A stretch of 64,000 bases of DNA from an uncultured Flavobacteriaceae bacterium (GTDB lineage: Bacteria > Bacteroidota > Bacteroidia > Flavobacteriales > Flavobacteriaceae), in the NCBI GenBank assembly GCA_947494695.1, contig CANLWB010000003.1, positions 186,001-250,000 of the forward strand. Reading direction: 5' to 3'. The stretch's first letter is position 1. Each line of letters opens with the position of its first letter. The notes under the pieces are model-generated. The model saw nothing but the letters and a program-made list of their open reading frames with translations, was not told the DNA's origin and ran no database searches. The position numbers were made by a program, and so were the translations under genes. Below, one piece after another: positions 9,146-18,264 of this stretch.

Positions 9146-9215
9146 CTTAATTTTAGATTAAAGAATACAGTTGACCTGTATCCAAATTATATGTTTTAAT
9201 TTCTCTTCTTATTTA

Positions 9216-10106
9216 CTATTCTGTACCCTGAGAAACAACGTGTACATCTCTCTGTGGAAATGGAATACTAATGTTGTTTTCTCTAAATATTTTATCGATT
9301 GCGAATCTTAAATTACTTTTTGGAATGATAGCCTGGAAACTATCATCTATGGTAACGATCAACTTAAAGTTGAGCGAACTGTCGGCAAAATCAGTAAAAA
9401 GTACCAATGGTTCTGGATACCTTAAAACATCTTCACATTCTGATGCGACTTGTAGAAGCAACTTCTTTACGAGTTCAACATCACTTCCGTACGCCACTCC
9501 AACGTAAACACTTTCTCTGGTTTTGGTTCCATTTTGTGTCCAGTTGTACAAGCTATTGGTTAGATATAAATGATTTGGAATTACCAGTACTTTATTGTCA
9601 ATTGTGACTGCTCTTGTTGTACGTAGTTTTATTTCCTCTACTCTACCAACTTTGCCTTCTAGCTCAATAATATCACCAACATGTACCGATTGATCGACCA
9701 GAATAAAAATACCGGAAATGATATCCTGAAATAAGGTTTGAAGGGCTAAACCAACACCAATTAATAAACCCGCAGAGGCCGCTAAAATCGCATTTACATT
9801 TATGCCCGCTGTACTAAAAGCTATAAGTAATACGACCAGATAAATAAACCACCGGGAAAATGTAAATACCGTATTAAACTTAGCTTTGTCCTCTTTTGGT
9901 AATTTGCGTGTCATGAGTTTTTTAGAAAACCTAAGCAGTACATTGGTAAGTACAAAAAAGATGCAAACTATAATTAAAAAACCTACCGTTATTTTAATGG
10001 TACCCGCTTCATTTTCGTAAAGATGAAGTCTTGTAAAATCGATAATATTTTCCCAAATCGAGCTCTTGGTAATAGTCTCTTCTATATCTTCTAAGTTCTG
10101 ATTCAT
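9216..10106 (-). CDS. MscS-family small-conductance mechanosensitive channel
   Basis: 296 aa inner-membrane protein. Three hydrophobic segments are seen: about 40-62, 84-103 and a pore-lining helix near 108-140 (AILAASAGLLIGVGLALQTL, then FQDIISGIFI). The beta domain follows with VHVGDIIELEGKVGRVEEIKLRTT and VIPNHLYLTNSLYNW, the MscS-fold hallmarks. Such channels open on membrane tension to release osmolytes during hypo-osmotic shock. Its ATG is 1 bp from the stop of the ABC permease gene, indicating co-transcription, which would tie osmotic protection to the exporter and the NtrC-type regulator downstream. Confidence 0.92.
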   Translation of the reverse strand: MNQNLEDIEETITKSSIWENIIDFTRLHLYENEAGTIKITVGFLIIVCIFFVLTNVLLRFSKKLMTRKLPKEDKAKFNTVFTFSRWFIYLVVLLIAFSTAGINVNAILAASAGLLIGVGLALQTLFQDIISGIFILVDQSVHVGDIIELEGKVGRVEEIKLRTTRAVTIDNKVLVIPNHLYLTNSLYNWTQNGTKTRESVYVGVAYGSDVELVKKLLLQVASECEDVLRYPEPLVLFTDFADSSLNFKLIVTIDDSFQAIIPKSNLRFAIDKIFRENNISIPFPQRDVHVVSQGTE

Positions 10107-10107
10107 T

Positions 10108-11421
10108 TTAATATTTAATCCACTTTATTATTTCTTTATAACTTGGCTTTTTACCGTACATTAATATCCCTACCCGATAAATTTTAGCAGCAAACCAAAC
10201 GGTGCCTATAAATGTACTTATTAATAACAATAATGATACCAATTGTTGCCATAATGGTACTCCAAAAGGGATGCGCATAAGCATAACCACCGGAGATGTT
10301 AGCGGTATAAACGAAAATACCGTAGATACTGTACCATGTGGATCTTCTATTACCGTAAATATACCAATATATACGGCTAAAATTAAGGGGACGATGATTG
10401 GTAATAAAAATTGCTGCGTATCAGTCTCATTATCAACCGCTGCCCCAATAGCCGCGTACAACGAACTATACAACAGATACCCTCCTATAAAGAACAGGAT
10501 AAATGCTATGATAAGATTCATTAAGGGCATATTCTCCATAGACATTTTAAATGACTCGAAATAAAATTTAAAGTCTGCTCCCTGTGATGCCATTTCAACG
10601 ATTTCTTGCTGTGGTGTTTGAACTTCGAGCATATTTACACCCAAAACCAATGACACAATAGTCATTAATAATCCTCCAAACACCATCCAGATTATAAATT
10701 GAGTGATGCCTGCCAGCGAGGTGCCTATAATCTTACCCAACATTAATTGCACAGGTTTTACAGATGAGATAATCACCTCAATGATTCTACTGGTTTTTTC
10801 TTCTATAACACTTCTCATAATCATGTTTCCATAAATGATTATGAACATAAAAAGTAAATAGCCGGAGGCAAGTCCGAATACTAATTTTATAATGCTGTCT
10901 ATCTTAGATGTTTTTTCCCCCTCAAAACTTTCCTGGGCAATATTGACACTTATTTTTGATTCCTTGATCTTATCAATATCCACGCCATTATTTTGAAGTT
11001 CCAAATTGGTAAGTTTTTTATTCAATTTATTTTCAAAATCTGATATTAACGATAAGGAAGCCGATTCTTTCGAATAAAACTTGATATGATTTGAAGCTTC
11101 TTTTACATCTGTAAATTTATCAATATATAGTAGCCCATAAGAACCAGATTCTTTAGACAATACTTTGGCCTCTTCTAGCGACATTCCTTTTAAGACATTG
11201 TAAGTCGTCTTATCGGTACTTTTAAAAATATCCCTTACGACTCCGGACTCATCAAAAATGTTAATGGTACGTACCTTTTCATTATTCAATTGAGACAAAT
11301 AGGCAACAACTGCAGCAAGCGCTATCATTATAATAGGGCTTAAAATGGTCATGACAATAAACGATTTGTTCTTAACCTTGGTTAAATATTCGCGTTTTAT
11401 AATGAGAGATAGGTGGTTCAT
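10108..11421 (-). CDS. ABC-2 type transporter permease
   Basis: 437 aa. An N-terminal membrane helix (residues about 20-42) is followed by a periplasmic domain of roughly 140 residues and then five or six helices from about 180 to the end, the arrangement of NatB-like ABC-2 permeases. The motif VIEEKTSRIIEVIISSVKPVQLM before the second helix is the typical coupling region. It should form an exporter with the ATPase gene 5 bp upstream; the substrate is not determinable, though NatAB relatives move sodium or peptides. Its stop nearly touches the mscS start. Confidence 0.9.
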   Translation of the reverse strand: MNHLSLIIKREYLTKVKNKSFIVMTILSPIIMIALAAVVAYLSQLNNEKVRTINIFDESGVVRDIFKSTDKTTYNVLKGMSLEEAKVLSKESGSYGLLYIDKFTDVKEASNHIKFYSKESASLSLISDFENKLNKKLTNLELQNNGVDIDKIKESKISVNIAQESFEGEKTSKIDSIIKLVFGLASGYLLFMFIIIYGNMIMRSVIEEKTSRIIEVIISSVKPVQLMLGKIIGTSLAGITQFIIWMVFGGLLMTIVSLVLGVNMLEVQTPQQEIVEMASQGADFKFYFESFKMSMENMPLMNLIIAFILFFIGGYLLYSSLYAAIGAAVDNETDTQQFLLPIIVPLILAVYIGIFTVIEDPHGTVSTVFSFIPLTSPVVMLMRIPFGVPLWQQLVSLLLLISTFIGTVWFAAKIYRVGILMYGKKPSYKEIIKWIKY

Positions 11422-11426
11422 AAAAA

Positions 11427-12353
11427 TTAGTTATTCTTTACCGTTTGAATAAAAATGTCGTTCACACTAGGTATGAGTTCTACAAAATGAGACACCTCTC
11501 CTTGCGAGGTCAAATAGTTTAGTAAGTCGTTAGGTTTATCGGTTTCAGCAAGTTTTATATTCAGTTTTAATTCATCTTCTAACGTTTTAAAATTAGCAAC
11601 AGAAACTTCAAATTTATTCGACAATTCTTGCTCTAATAAAGCTTTATTATGCGTTCGAATACCAACTTCGTAGGTACTTATTTTATACTGTCGTTTAACA
11701 TCAATTAACCTTCCGTCAAGAATTTTATTCGATTTGTGTATCAAAGCAATATCATCACAGAGTTCTTCTACCGATTCCATTCTGTGGGTGGAGAAAATAA
11801 CTGTGGCTCCGTCTTCTCTTAATCGTAAAATTTCGTCTTTAATTAAATTTGCATTTATGGGATCGAAACCAGAAAAAGGTTCATCAAAAATTAAAAGTTT
11901 AGGACGATGTAAAACGGTAACCACAAACTGTATTTTTTGAGCCATCCCTTTGGATAGTTCCTGAATCTTTTTATTCCACCAATCGCCAATTTCCAGGCGC
12001 TCAAACCAATAGTTAAGGCGTTTTTTTGCTTCTGCCTTATTTAAACCCTTTAACTGTGCTAAATACAAAGCTTGCTCCCCTACCTTCATTGTCTTATAAA
12101 GTCCTCGCTCTTCTGGTAAATAACCAATATCTTTTATATGCTCAGGTTTAAGAGATGCTCCATCCAAATGTACCGTGCCAGAGTCTGGCATTGTGATTTG
12201 ATTAATAACTCTTATAAGCGTTGTTTTTCCTGCTCCATTAGGTCCTAATAAACCAAAGATACTCCCCTGAGGAACCGAAATAGATACCTTATTAAGTGCT
12301 CTAAAGTCTCCAAAGTTTTTACAAACTTCATGAACTTCCAGTAAGTTGCTCAT
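11427..12353 (-). CDS. ABC transporter ATP-binding subunit
   Basis: 308 aa cytoplasmic ATPase. Walker A is GPNGAGKTT near residue 38, the signature reads LSKGMAQKIQ, and Walker B is LLIFDEPFSGFDP followed by the H-loop in STHR. The C-terminal 80 residues form the accessory domain often seen with ABC-2 (NatA-type) exporters. It partners with the permease gene directly downstream. It is the first gene of the run ABC ATPase, permease, MscS, NtrC-type regulator; the region upstream is 487 bp of non-coding DNA. Confidence 0.92.
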   Translation of the reverse strand: MSNLLEVHEVCKNFGDFRALNKVSISVPQGSIFGLLGPNGAGKTTLIRVINQITMPDSGTVHLDGASLKPEHIKDIGYLPEERGLYKTMKVGEQALYLAQLKGLNKAEAKKRLNYWFERLEIGDWWNKKIQELSKGMAQKIQFVVTVLHRPKLLIFDEPFSGFDPINANLIKDEILRLREDGATVIFSTHRMESVEELCDDIALIHKSNKILDGRLIDVKRQYKISTYEVGIRTHNKALLEQELSNKFEVSVANFKTLEDELKLNIKLAETDKPNDLLNYLTSQGEVSHFVELIPSVNDIFIQTVKNN

Positions 12354-12630
12354 TCCTATTTTTAATTGACTTGTTGTGGTAAATATATTAAATGTTATAA
12401 TTAACTTATTGAATTCAGCCCGACTTTTTCAATTTCCTGAAAATGTTTGGAATTCCCTCACACCAGCCTGCCGACTGGCAGGTTTCGTTACTTTTAGTTG
12501 TAGTTTTTCTAACTTTCAAAACTTCCTCTATTGTTGTTAAGCCGTAATTCATTCTTGGTTAAAAAGAAAAGTCAGAAAGAGTTTTACAGAAGTTATTTCA
12601 TAAAGGTAATCAGTACACTTGAAATCAGTT

Positions 12631-12670
12631 GAAAAAAACAAAACCCACCCCTAATCATATTAAGGATGGG
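12631..12670 (-). terminator. Imperfect terminator downstream of dnaJ
   Basis: CCCACCCCTAAT pairs with ATTAAGGATGGG with two mismatches across a 3-nt loop. On the minus strand it is followed by TTTTGTTTTTTT. Confidence 0.55.
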
Positions 12671-12694
12671 AAAAAAATTGCTATGAAAAAGAAA

Positions 12695-12727
12695 AATTAT
12701 CACTATGATATATATCTAGTGATAATT
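12695..12727 (-). terminator. Terminator hairpin downstream of dnaJ
   Basis: AATTATCACTA (12695-12705) pairs perfectly with TAGTGATAATT (12717-12727). On the minus strand the stem is followed by TTTTCTTTTT. It precedes the GC-rich imperfect hairpin, so dnaJ transcripts meet two in tandem. Confidence 0.55.
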
Positions 12728-12840
12728 CAAATATAGTTATTTTTTAAATACTATTTGCAAAACTTTATAATAACTTCTTTTTTTAGTCGTTAAAATTTAT
12801 TATAAAGTATTTTGCTATTATTACATATTAGACTCTGTTT

Positions 12841-13956
12841 TTATGAAAACATATCCTTAACTTTCTCGAAGAAAGATTTATCTGAACTTTCTGGTTTTGG
12901 TGCGAAATGTTCATCGTTCTTCATAGTTTCAAAAAACTCACGTTGCTGCTTGCTTAAAGTCTTTGGTGTCCAAACATTTACATGCACTAATAAATCACCT
13001 TTCCCATAACCATTTATGCTAGGTATTCCTTTACCTCGTAATCGCAGAATTTTACCAGATTGTACACCTGCTTCAACTTTAATACGAACTTTTCCAGTAA
13101 CGGTATTAATTTCTTTTGATGTTCCTAAAACAGCCTCGGGGTAACTTATATATAAATCGTAATGTAAATTATCGCCTTCTCTTTGTAAGTCTTTGTGTTG
13201 CTCTTCCTCTATAACAACAATAAGGTCTCCAGATATCCCATGACCAGGTGCTTCATTTCCTTTACCAGAAACTTTAAGTTGCATACCATCTACTACTCCA
13301 GCTGGTATTTTTATGGCTACCGTTTCTTCAGCAACCTTTAATCCTTGTGAATCTGCATCGCCAGGCTTTTTATCAATGATTTGCCCTGTCCCTCCACATG
13401 CAGTACATGGTGAGGATGTTTGCATTCTACCTAAAATGGTATTGGCTATGCGGGTTACCTGCCCGCTACCATTACATGTTGTACATGTTTTATAAGTGGT
13501 TCCGGGAGCCTGCACTCTACGTTTTACTTTGACCTTCTTTTCTACACCATTAGCGATTTCTTCCAGGGTTAGTCTAACACGAATACGTAAGTTACTTCCT
13601 TTAGTACGACGTTGGCCGCCGCCACCTCCAAAACCAGAGAATCCACCACCAAAGCCACCGCCAAAAATATCACCGAACTGACTAAAGATGTCATCCATAT
13701 TCATGCCACCTCCGCCAAAGCCACCACCATTCTCAAAGGCTTGATGACCAAATTGATCATAGCGTGCTTTTTTATCGGCATCACTCAATATTTCATAGGC
13801 CTCGGCTGCTTCTTTAAAATTGGCTTCAGCTTCTTTATTATCAGGGTTTTTATCTGGATGAAATTCAATAGCTTTCTTTCTATAAGCCTTTTTAATTTCT
13901 GAAGCAGAAGCTCCTTTACTAACTCCTAATACTTCGTAATAATCTCTCTTCGCCAT
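12841..13956 (-). CDS. dnaJ: Chaperone DnaJ (Hsp40) with half-size zinc region
   Basis: 371 aa co-chaperone that stimulates DnaK ATPase. The J domain has HPD at residues 33-35, followed by a Gly/Phe-rich stretch (about 75-115). The zinc region contains only two CxxCxGxG motifs (CTTCNGSG and CTACGGTG) instead of the usual four, so it can bind one zinc rather than two. The C-terminal beta domains are complete. The reduced zinc region seems to be a lineage trait of flavobacteria rather than damage, since the flanks are intact; that is from memory. It is 10 bp downstream of grpE, a normal stress-response pair. Confidence 0.95.
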   Translation of the reverse strand: MAKRDYYEVLGVSKGASASEIKKAYRKKAIEFHPDKNPDNKEAEANFKEAAEAYEILSDADKKARYDQFGHQAFENGGGFGGGGMNMDDIFSQFGDIFGGGFGGGFSGFGGGGGQRRTKGSNLRIRVRLTLEEIANGVEKKVKVKRRVQAPGTTYKTCTTCNGSGQVTRIANTILGRMQTSSPCTACGGTGQIIDKKPGDADSQGLKVAEETVAIKIPAGVVDGMQLKVSGKGNEAPGHGISGDLIVVIEEEQHKDLQREGDNLHYDLYISYPEAVLGTSKEINTVTGKVRIKVEAGVQSGKILRLRGKGIPSINGYGKGDLLVHVNVWTPKTLSKQQREFFETMKNDEHFAPKPESSDKSFFEKVKDMFS

Positions 13957-13966
13957 GGTTTATATT

Positions 13967-14542
13967 TTATTGCCCTATTACGACTTTTGGAAAACGAATG
14001 ACTTTTTCTCCTAGTTTGTATCCTTTTTCAATAACATCGATAATTTTTCCTTTTAGATCATCACTAGGAGCCGGAATTTGTGTTACCGCTTCATGATCAT
14101 CTGCATTAAATGCTTCTCCTTTTTCAACCTTAATGGCTGCTAATCCTTTTTGTTCTAAAGTGGTTACCAATTTTTGATAAATTAGCAAAACACCCTTGCG
14201 TAACTCTTCTGCCTCTTTGTCGTCTTCTATATGAGTTAGTGCTCGCTCAAAATCATCAAGAATTGGCAATAACGTTTTCATAACATCTTCACTCGCTGTT
14301 GAAAATAACTCAATACGCTCCTTTGAAGTACGTCTTTTGTAGTTTTCAAATTCAGCAAATAAGCGCAAAAACTTATCTTTTTCTTGTTTTAATTGATTCT
14401 GAAGTTTTTCTTCAGTACCTAATTCTTCCTGCTCTTCAGTTACCTGTTCCTCTGCAACTTGTTCTTCAACTTCAACGGTTTCACTTTGTACTCCGTCTAT
14501 TTGATCGTTTTCTATATCGTTTGTTTTATCTTTCTTGCTCAT
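13967..14542 (-). CDS. grpE: Nucleotide exchange factor GrpE
   Basis: 191 aa. The N-terminal 55 residues are acidic and low complexity (VEEQVAEEQVTEEQEE), then a long coiled coil with EFENYKRRTSKERIEL, and the C-terminal beta domain containing GEAFNADDHEAVTQIPAP and GKIIDVIEKGYKLGEKVIRFPKVVIGQ. All are GrpE hallmarks. It releases ADP from DnaK and is the first gene of grpE-dnaJ. A TACTTTTG -7 box 40 nt upstream is the likely promoter. Confidence 0.95.
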   Translation of the reverse strand: MSKKDKTNDIENDQIDGVQSETVEVEEQVAEEQVTEEQEELGTEEKLQNQLKQEKDKFLRLFAEFENYKRRTSKERIELFSTASEDVMKTLLPILDDFERALTHIEDDKEAEELRKGVLLIYQKLVTTLEQKGLAAIKVEKGEAFNADDHEAVTQIPAPSDDLKGKIIDVIEKGYKLGEKVIRFPKVVIGQ

Positions 14543-14581
14543 TACTGCATTTAAATTTTATACAATACTATAATTGGTTGG

Positions 14582-14589
14582 CAAAAGTA
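14582..14589 (-). promoter_or_regulatory. -7 box TACTTTTG for grpE-dnaJ
   Basis: Exact TAnnTTTG match on the minus strand, about 40 nt before the grpE ATG. A -33 TTG at the right distance is not visible. Confidence 0.4.
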
Positions 14590-14667
14590 CTGCCAATATT
14601 GTAAAAATGTCATAATGTCATTAATTATTTTTTTGCTTTCGGAAAGAATTTTGGTTTGAGGGGATCT

Positions 14668-15747
14668 CTATTCGTTAATTACAGCGGGAAGCAGGTATTT
14701 TTCCAACAATTCATAATAATCAGATTCATTATTATAGTTCCCTGCAATGATTACAACGACCATATTTAAATCTGGATATATGGCTACGGTTTGTCCGCCA
14801 TGCCCAAGCGCGTTGTAATACTGTATTTTTTTATTATTTATCGTTATTGCTGGCTCGAGATACCACATATAGCCATAATCCACAAAATCGAATAGTTTGC
14901 CATAGGGTGTAAGGCTTTCCTCTATCCATGCTTTCGAAATAATCTGCTCTCCATTCCATTTCCCTTTATTTAAATACAACTGTCCAAATCTCGCCATATC
15001 CCTGGCGGTCATATCTGCCCCCATTCCCATTGCCGGATGTCCTTTTGGCGTTTTTTCCCATGTAAAGCTTTTTATTCCAATGGGATCAAACAAAAATTTT
15101 GATGCAAAATCCTCAACAGCTTGTTGTGTGCTATGCCTCAAAACGGGTTCTAACAATTGGGTACTTCCTGTGCAATAAGCATTTACTTTATCTGGTTCGT
15201 TAACCATATTTACATCAAGCATATAATTTATATAATCATCTGAACGTAAAAAAGTATCGAAATCTCCCGAAGTTTTATGATTAAAATCGTCACAATCTAA
15301 ACCGTGACGCATGGTTAGTAAATCTTTTATTCTAATTTCTTTTTTTAAACTATCCCATTTACTTTCATAAATAGTTCCTTTATAAAATCTAGCTACTTTA
15401 GATTCTGTATTTTCTATATGTCCCTGGTCAATAGCAATTCCAATTAATGCAGAAGAAATACTTTTTGTAACAGAAGCCACATCATGAACTTTACTTCTAT
15501 TGTACCCCTTATAATAACTTTCATAAACTAATTTCTCGTCCTTAATAATTAGTAAACCATGTATGTTTTTATATGCTCTCCCATGGATTTGATTACTAAA
15601 TACATTTAGCTTTTCCGGATTGATTTTTACATTTTTAACATGATCGACCTCCCAATCTCCTTCAATTCTTTCGGGAATGCTATAGTCATGCTGCGAATGA
15701 CAAGAAGATATTAATAGACAACAAAGTCCGACGTAAGCAAGTTTCAT
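14668..15747 (-). CDS. Serine hydrolase lipoprotein (class C beta-lactamase fold)
   Basis: 359 aa. The N-terminus is a lipoprotein signal with the lipobox LISSC near residue 16, so it is membrane-anchored. The catalytic SxxK is SVTK near residue 93, a Tyr-containing second motif is AYCTGS near 196, and the third motif HxG is GHGGQT near 318. These define the beta-lactamase/penicillin-binding esterase superfamily. Real beta-lactamase activity is unlikely; esterase or peptidoglycan peptidase is more common in this subfamily. A TTAGACA-N6-TGTCTAA palindrome sits 13 bp upstream of the start and may be an operator. Confidence 0.88.
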   Translation of the reverse strand: MKLAYVGLCCLLISSCHSQHDYSIPERIEGDWEVDHVKNVKINPEKLNVFSNQIHGRAYKNIHGLLIIKDEKLVYESYYKGYNRSKVHDVASVTKSISSALIGIAIDQGHIENTESKVARFYKGTIYESKWDSLKKEIRIKDLLTMRHGLDCDDFNHKTSGDFDTFLRSDDYINYMLDVNMVNEPDKVNAYCTGSTQLLEPVLRHSTQQAVEDFASKFLFDPIGIKSFTWEKTPKGHPAMGMGADMTARDMARFGQLYLNKGKWNGEQIISKAWIEESLTPYGKLFDFVDYGYMWYLEPAITINNKKIQYYNALGHGGQTVAIYPDLNMVVVIIAGNYNNESDYYELLEKYLLPAVINE

Positions 15748-15759
15748 GATATAAATATT

Positions 15760-15779
15760 TTAGACAACAGTATGTCTAA
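15760..15779. promoter_or_regulatory. Inverted repeat upstream of the serine hydrolase
   Basis: TTAGACA (15760-15766) and TGTCTAA (15773-15779) form a perfect 7-bp inverted repeat with a 6-bp spacer, 13 bp before the ATG at 15747. Position and symmetry fit a repressor operator; no regulator gene is adjacent. Confidence 0.35.
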
Positions 15780-15821
15780 GGATAGTATACATTGTTACAC
15801 TTTTAAATTTGTGTAGATGGT

Positions 15822-16727
15822 CTATTTTAAAATATTTTCCAATGCCGGACGCAGGTAATGGAATTCAAACTGAAACCCTTTATTTTCTATTTTCTTCGAA
15901 CTTACCCGCTGGCTTTCAAACAATAGTATATGCATCTCCCCTAGAACCAATTTTAAGAAAAACTGAGGTATATTAGGTAAAAACAAGGGTTTTCGCATCA
16001 CCTTTGCAATGGATTTAGTTAATTCTTTATTTGTAACAGGGTTTGGGGCTACACCATTAAATACACCACCTAAATGATGTTCTAAAACGTATAAAAAGAG
16101 ACGTGCTAAATCTTGAATATGAATCCAGGATTGCCATTGTTTGCCATTTCCCAAGGCGGTTCCTGCTCCAAATTTAAAGGGTTTAATCATTTCTGACAAT
16201 GCGCCTCCATTTTTGGCCAAAACCAAACCTATTCTAATTTTGGAAACCTCGATATTTAGTTCACTAAACCCATTCATTTCCGTCTCCCATTCTTGTACTA
16301 CTTTACCAAGAAAGGATCTACTAAATTCTTTAGATGATTCTTCGTAATAATTTATTCCAGAACTCGAATATATGCCAATAGCGCTTGCCCCAACAACGTG
16401 CTTTATGGTATGAGATTCTCCTTTTAAAGCATTAATTAATAGCTTGGTGGACGTTGTTCTACTAGACAAAATTTCCTTTTTATAAGCAGGTGTCCATCGT
16501 TTAGATATTGTTGCCCCCGCCAAATGAATAATACTATCTATACCCTTAAAACAATCTAAATCGATTTCCTGGGCTTTCGGATTCCAATAAAACCCCTTAT
16601 AAGTTTCTGAATGAGATATTTTAGATTTGCTGGTGGTTAAGTAGTTAATGGCAATTTCTTTTTCCCGACAGAGTTTTACGACCTGCTGTCCTACTAAACC
16701 TGTAGCCCCCGTAATTAAAACTCGCAT
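15822..16727 (-). CDS. TIGR01777-family SDR epimerase
   Basis: 301 aa. The Rossmann dinucleotide loop is GATGLVGQQ at residues 7-15. The family signatures follow: a WxP-type GFYWNPKAQEID stretch, IIHLAGA near residue 68, SASAIGIY near 114, and WQSWIHIQDLARLFLYVLE. C-terminal SSKKIENKGFQFEF completes the domain. These cytoplasmic proteins resemble nucleoside-diphosphate-sugar epimerases but lack an assigned substrate. It is in a same-strand run with mnmD upstream and the serine hydrolase downstream, with spacers of 74-110 bp, so co-transcription is possible but not required. Confidence 0.9.
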   Translation of the reverse strand: MRVLITGATGLVGQQVVKLCREKEIAINYLTTSKSKISHSETYKGFYWNPKAQEIDLDCFKGIDSIIHLAGATISKRWTPAYKKEILSSRTTSTKLLINALKGESHTIKHVVGASAIGIYSSSGINYYEESSKEFSRSFLGKVVQEWETEMNGFSELNIEVSKIRIGLVLAKNGGALSEMIKPFKFGAGTALGNGKQWQSWIHIQDLARLFLYVLEHHLGGVFNGVAPNPVTNKELTKSIAKVMRKPLFLPNIPQFFLKLVLGEMHILLFESQRVSSKKIENKGFQFEFHYLRPALENILK

Positions 16728-16835
16728 ATTCTTTTTATTTAAAGTTACAAAAAGACTGTTCTGTTTACTAGATATTTATGTTAGGTTTAACAATCATAAC
16801 TGCTTTTAATTACTTTTTGGGAAATACATTAAAAC

Positions 16836-17516
16836 TTAAATCTTTTTAGTCGCTCGAAGCATTTCACGTTTACCAGGAGGTCCTGGCAAGCGTTCAACCT
16901 CAAAACCAACGGTTTCCATAGCCCTACGGACACTTCCTTTTGCAGAATAGGTCACTAAAACACCTTCTGTCTGTAAAGCTTCATACATTCTTAAAAATAT
17001 AGATTCCGTCCATAATTCTGGTTGTACTCTAGCTCCAAAGGCATCAAAATAGATGATGTTATATCGGTTTTTTTCTTCAATTTCTGAAAAAAAACGATTT
17101 TGTTTTTCAATTAAAAAATATTCGGAAATGGTATGCTTCTCTTCCCAGGTAACTTGATGAAGTGCTTTAAAGAGTCCCTTCTTACTTTCGACCTTCAACG
17201 CTTCAGGGTAATTTAGTTGTTCTATTTCGGACATTAAAATGGGGTACCCCTCAATCCCAAAATAATTAATCTTGGCCCTTAATTTTTCAGCTTCCAACAT
17301 CGTAATAAAGGCATTCAATCCTGTTCCAAAACCAATTTCTAAAATATTGATGTTGTTATTTATAACTTCAGAATTATAAAAATGATGTAAACCATGTTTT
17401 ATAAAAACGTGATAGGCTTCTTGTATAGCACCATGTTTGGAATGATATTGTTCGTCCCAGTCTGGCAAATGAATGGTAGACGAACCATCGGCAGTAATTA
17501 CAATTTCTCGTTTCAT
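16836..17516 (-). CDS. mnmD: tRNA (mnm5s2U34) methyltransferase MnmD
   Basis: 226 aa from the ATG at 17516; an upstream GTG at 17552 would add 12 residues unlike the family start (MKREIVITADGS). The SAM-binding motif is ILEIGFGTGLNAF, and the family block YFDAFGARVQPELWTE carries the acidic substrate contacts. The end, GFEVERLPGPPGKREMLRA, is typical. The enzyme methylates the aminomethyl group of the wobble uridine in Lys, Glu and Gln tRNAs. In gammaproteobacteria it is fused to an oxidase (MnmC); here it is the stand-alone methyltransferase, as usual in Bacteroidota. Confidence 0.9.
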   Translation of the reverse strand: MKREIVITADGSSTIHLPDWDEQYHSKHGAIQEAYHVFIKHGLHHFYNSEVINNNINILEIGFGTGLNAFITMLEAEKLRAKINYFGIEGYPILMSEIEQLNYPEALKVESKKGLFKALHQVTWEEKHTISEYFLIEKQNRFFSEIEEKNRYNIIYFDAFGARVQPELWTESIFLRMYEALQTEGVLVTYSAKGSVRRAMETVGFEVERLPGPPGKREMLRATKKI

Positions 17517-17600
17517 GTGGTTATGTATTTGCGATTTTGACACAAGGACCACCTATAGTGATCATAACTGCCTTAAAAAAGAGTACGGAAGATATTGCAA

Positions 17601-18182
17601 TTATTGTCTTAATAAAACGCCATCGGCTTCAAACGAATACGTTCTTTCGGGTTCTGTAATGGCCGCTATGTCCTTGGCAGATTTTCCAGCATCTTCTGCA
17701 TAATGCTTTAGCTCATCCACAGGCACCTCTTTTACATAGGCTTTCCCATTTACGATAACCTCTTTACCAGCAATATCTTTTGGCACAAAAAAACCATAAT
17801 CCTTAAACTTTACCATGACTTCATTGCCATCTTCCAGATTAAGCGTCATCCAACATCCTTTTGCCTGACAAACATTATTCACCTTTGCCTTTATTTTAGA
17901 ATGTATGGAGTCTCCTGTATTCATCGTTTTATAATGCTTGGCCATCGATGTTGCTGCAATGGCATCATCTGGAATAATTTTTATTCCAAAAGGTATATAT
18001 TCGACCTTATTAGTGTTCCCATGAGCCGAAGTTGTAGTAGTATCAGCTAAAATGCCTTCCTCCGAACCAGATACGTTCTCAATAGCACTGGTTTCAAGGT
18101 TTTTTTCTGTATGTTCCTCACTTTTCTTTTTGCAAGAATTTAACGTTAGAACACAGATAATTAACAAAGTAAGAGACTTCAT
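17601..18182 (-). CDS. DUF4920 lipoprotein
   Basis: 193 aa. The signal has the lipobox LNSC near residue 17, followed by a Lys/Glu/Ser-rich linker of about 45 residues. The globular part contains the DUF4920 marks: FGIKIIPDDAI, KIKAKVNNVCQAKGCWMTL with a CxxxxC pair, and KDYGFFVPKD. The Cys pair and oligonucleotide-binding-like strands suggest a periplasmic metal or heme-related role, but none is established. It diverges from ilvE across a short region of about 80 bp. Confidence 0.85.
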   Translation of the reverse strand: MKSLTLLIICVLTLNSCKKKSEEHTEKNLETSAIENVSGSEEGILADTTTTSAHGNTNKVEYIPFGIKIIPDDAIAATSMAKHYKTMNTGDSIHSKIKAKVNNVCQAKGCWMTLNLEDGNEVMVKFKDYGFFVPKDIAGKEVIVNGKAYVKEVPVDELKHYAEDAGKSAKDIAAITEPERTYSFEADGVLLRQ

Positions 18183-18247
18183 GTTAAAAATATTTCAATT
18201 TTAAACGATTTATGTAAATATACCGCTTTTTTACAAACGTTTTTATT

Positions 18248-18255
18248 TAAATTTG
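18248..18255 (+). promoter_or_regulatory. -7 box TAAATTTG for ilvE
   Basis: Exact TAnnTTTG match. It ends 9 nt before the first ATG (18265) and 21 nt before the second (18277). The spacing favours the second ATG or a nearly leaderless message. No TTG at -33. Confidence 0.4.
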
Positions 18256-18264
18256 TATTATTAA

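Larger units (their letters stand above)
12354..12840. other. Intergenic region with several hairpins
   Basis: No gene is supported here. It holds the hairpin CCTGCC-GACT-GGCAGG at 12467-12482, an imperfect GC hairpin at 12644-12670, and an 11-bp stem at 12695-12727. The last two read as terminators for dnaJ on the minus strand. The first is a compact GC-rich hairpin in AT-rich surroundings and may be a dispersed intergenic repeat. Confidence 0.6.
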
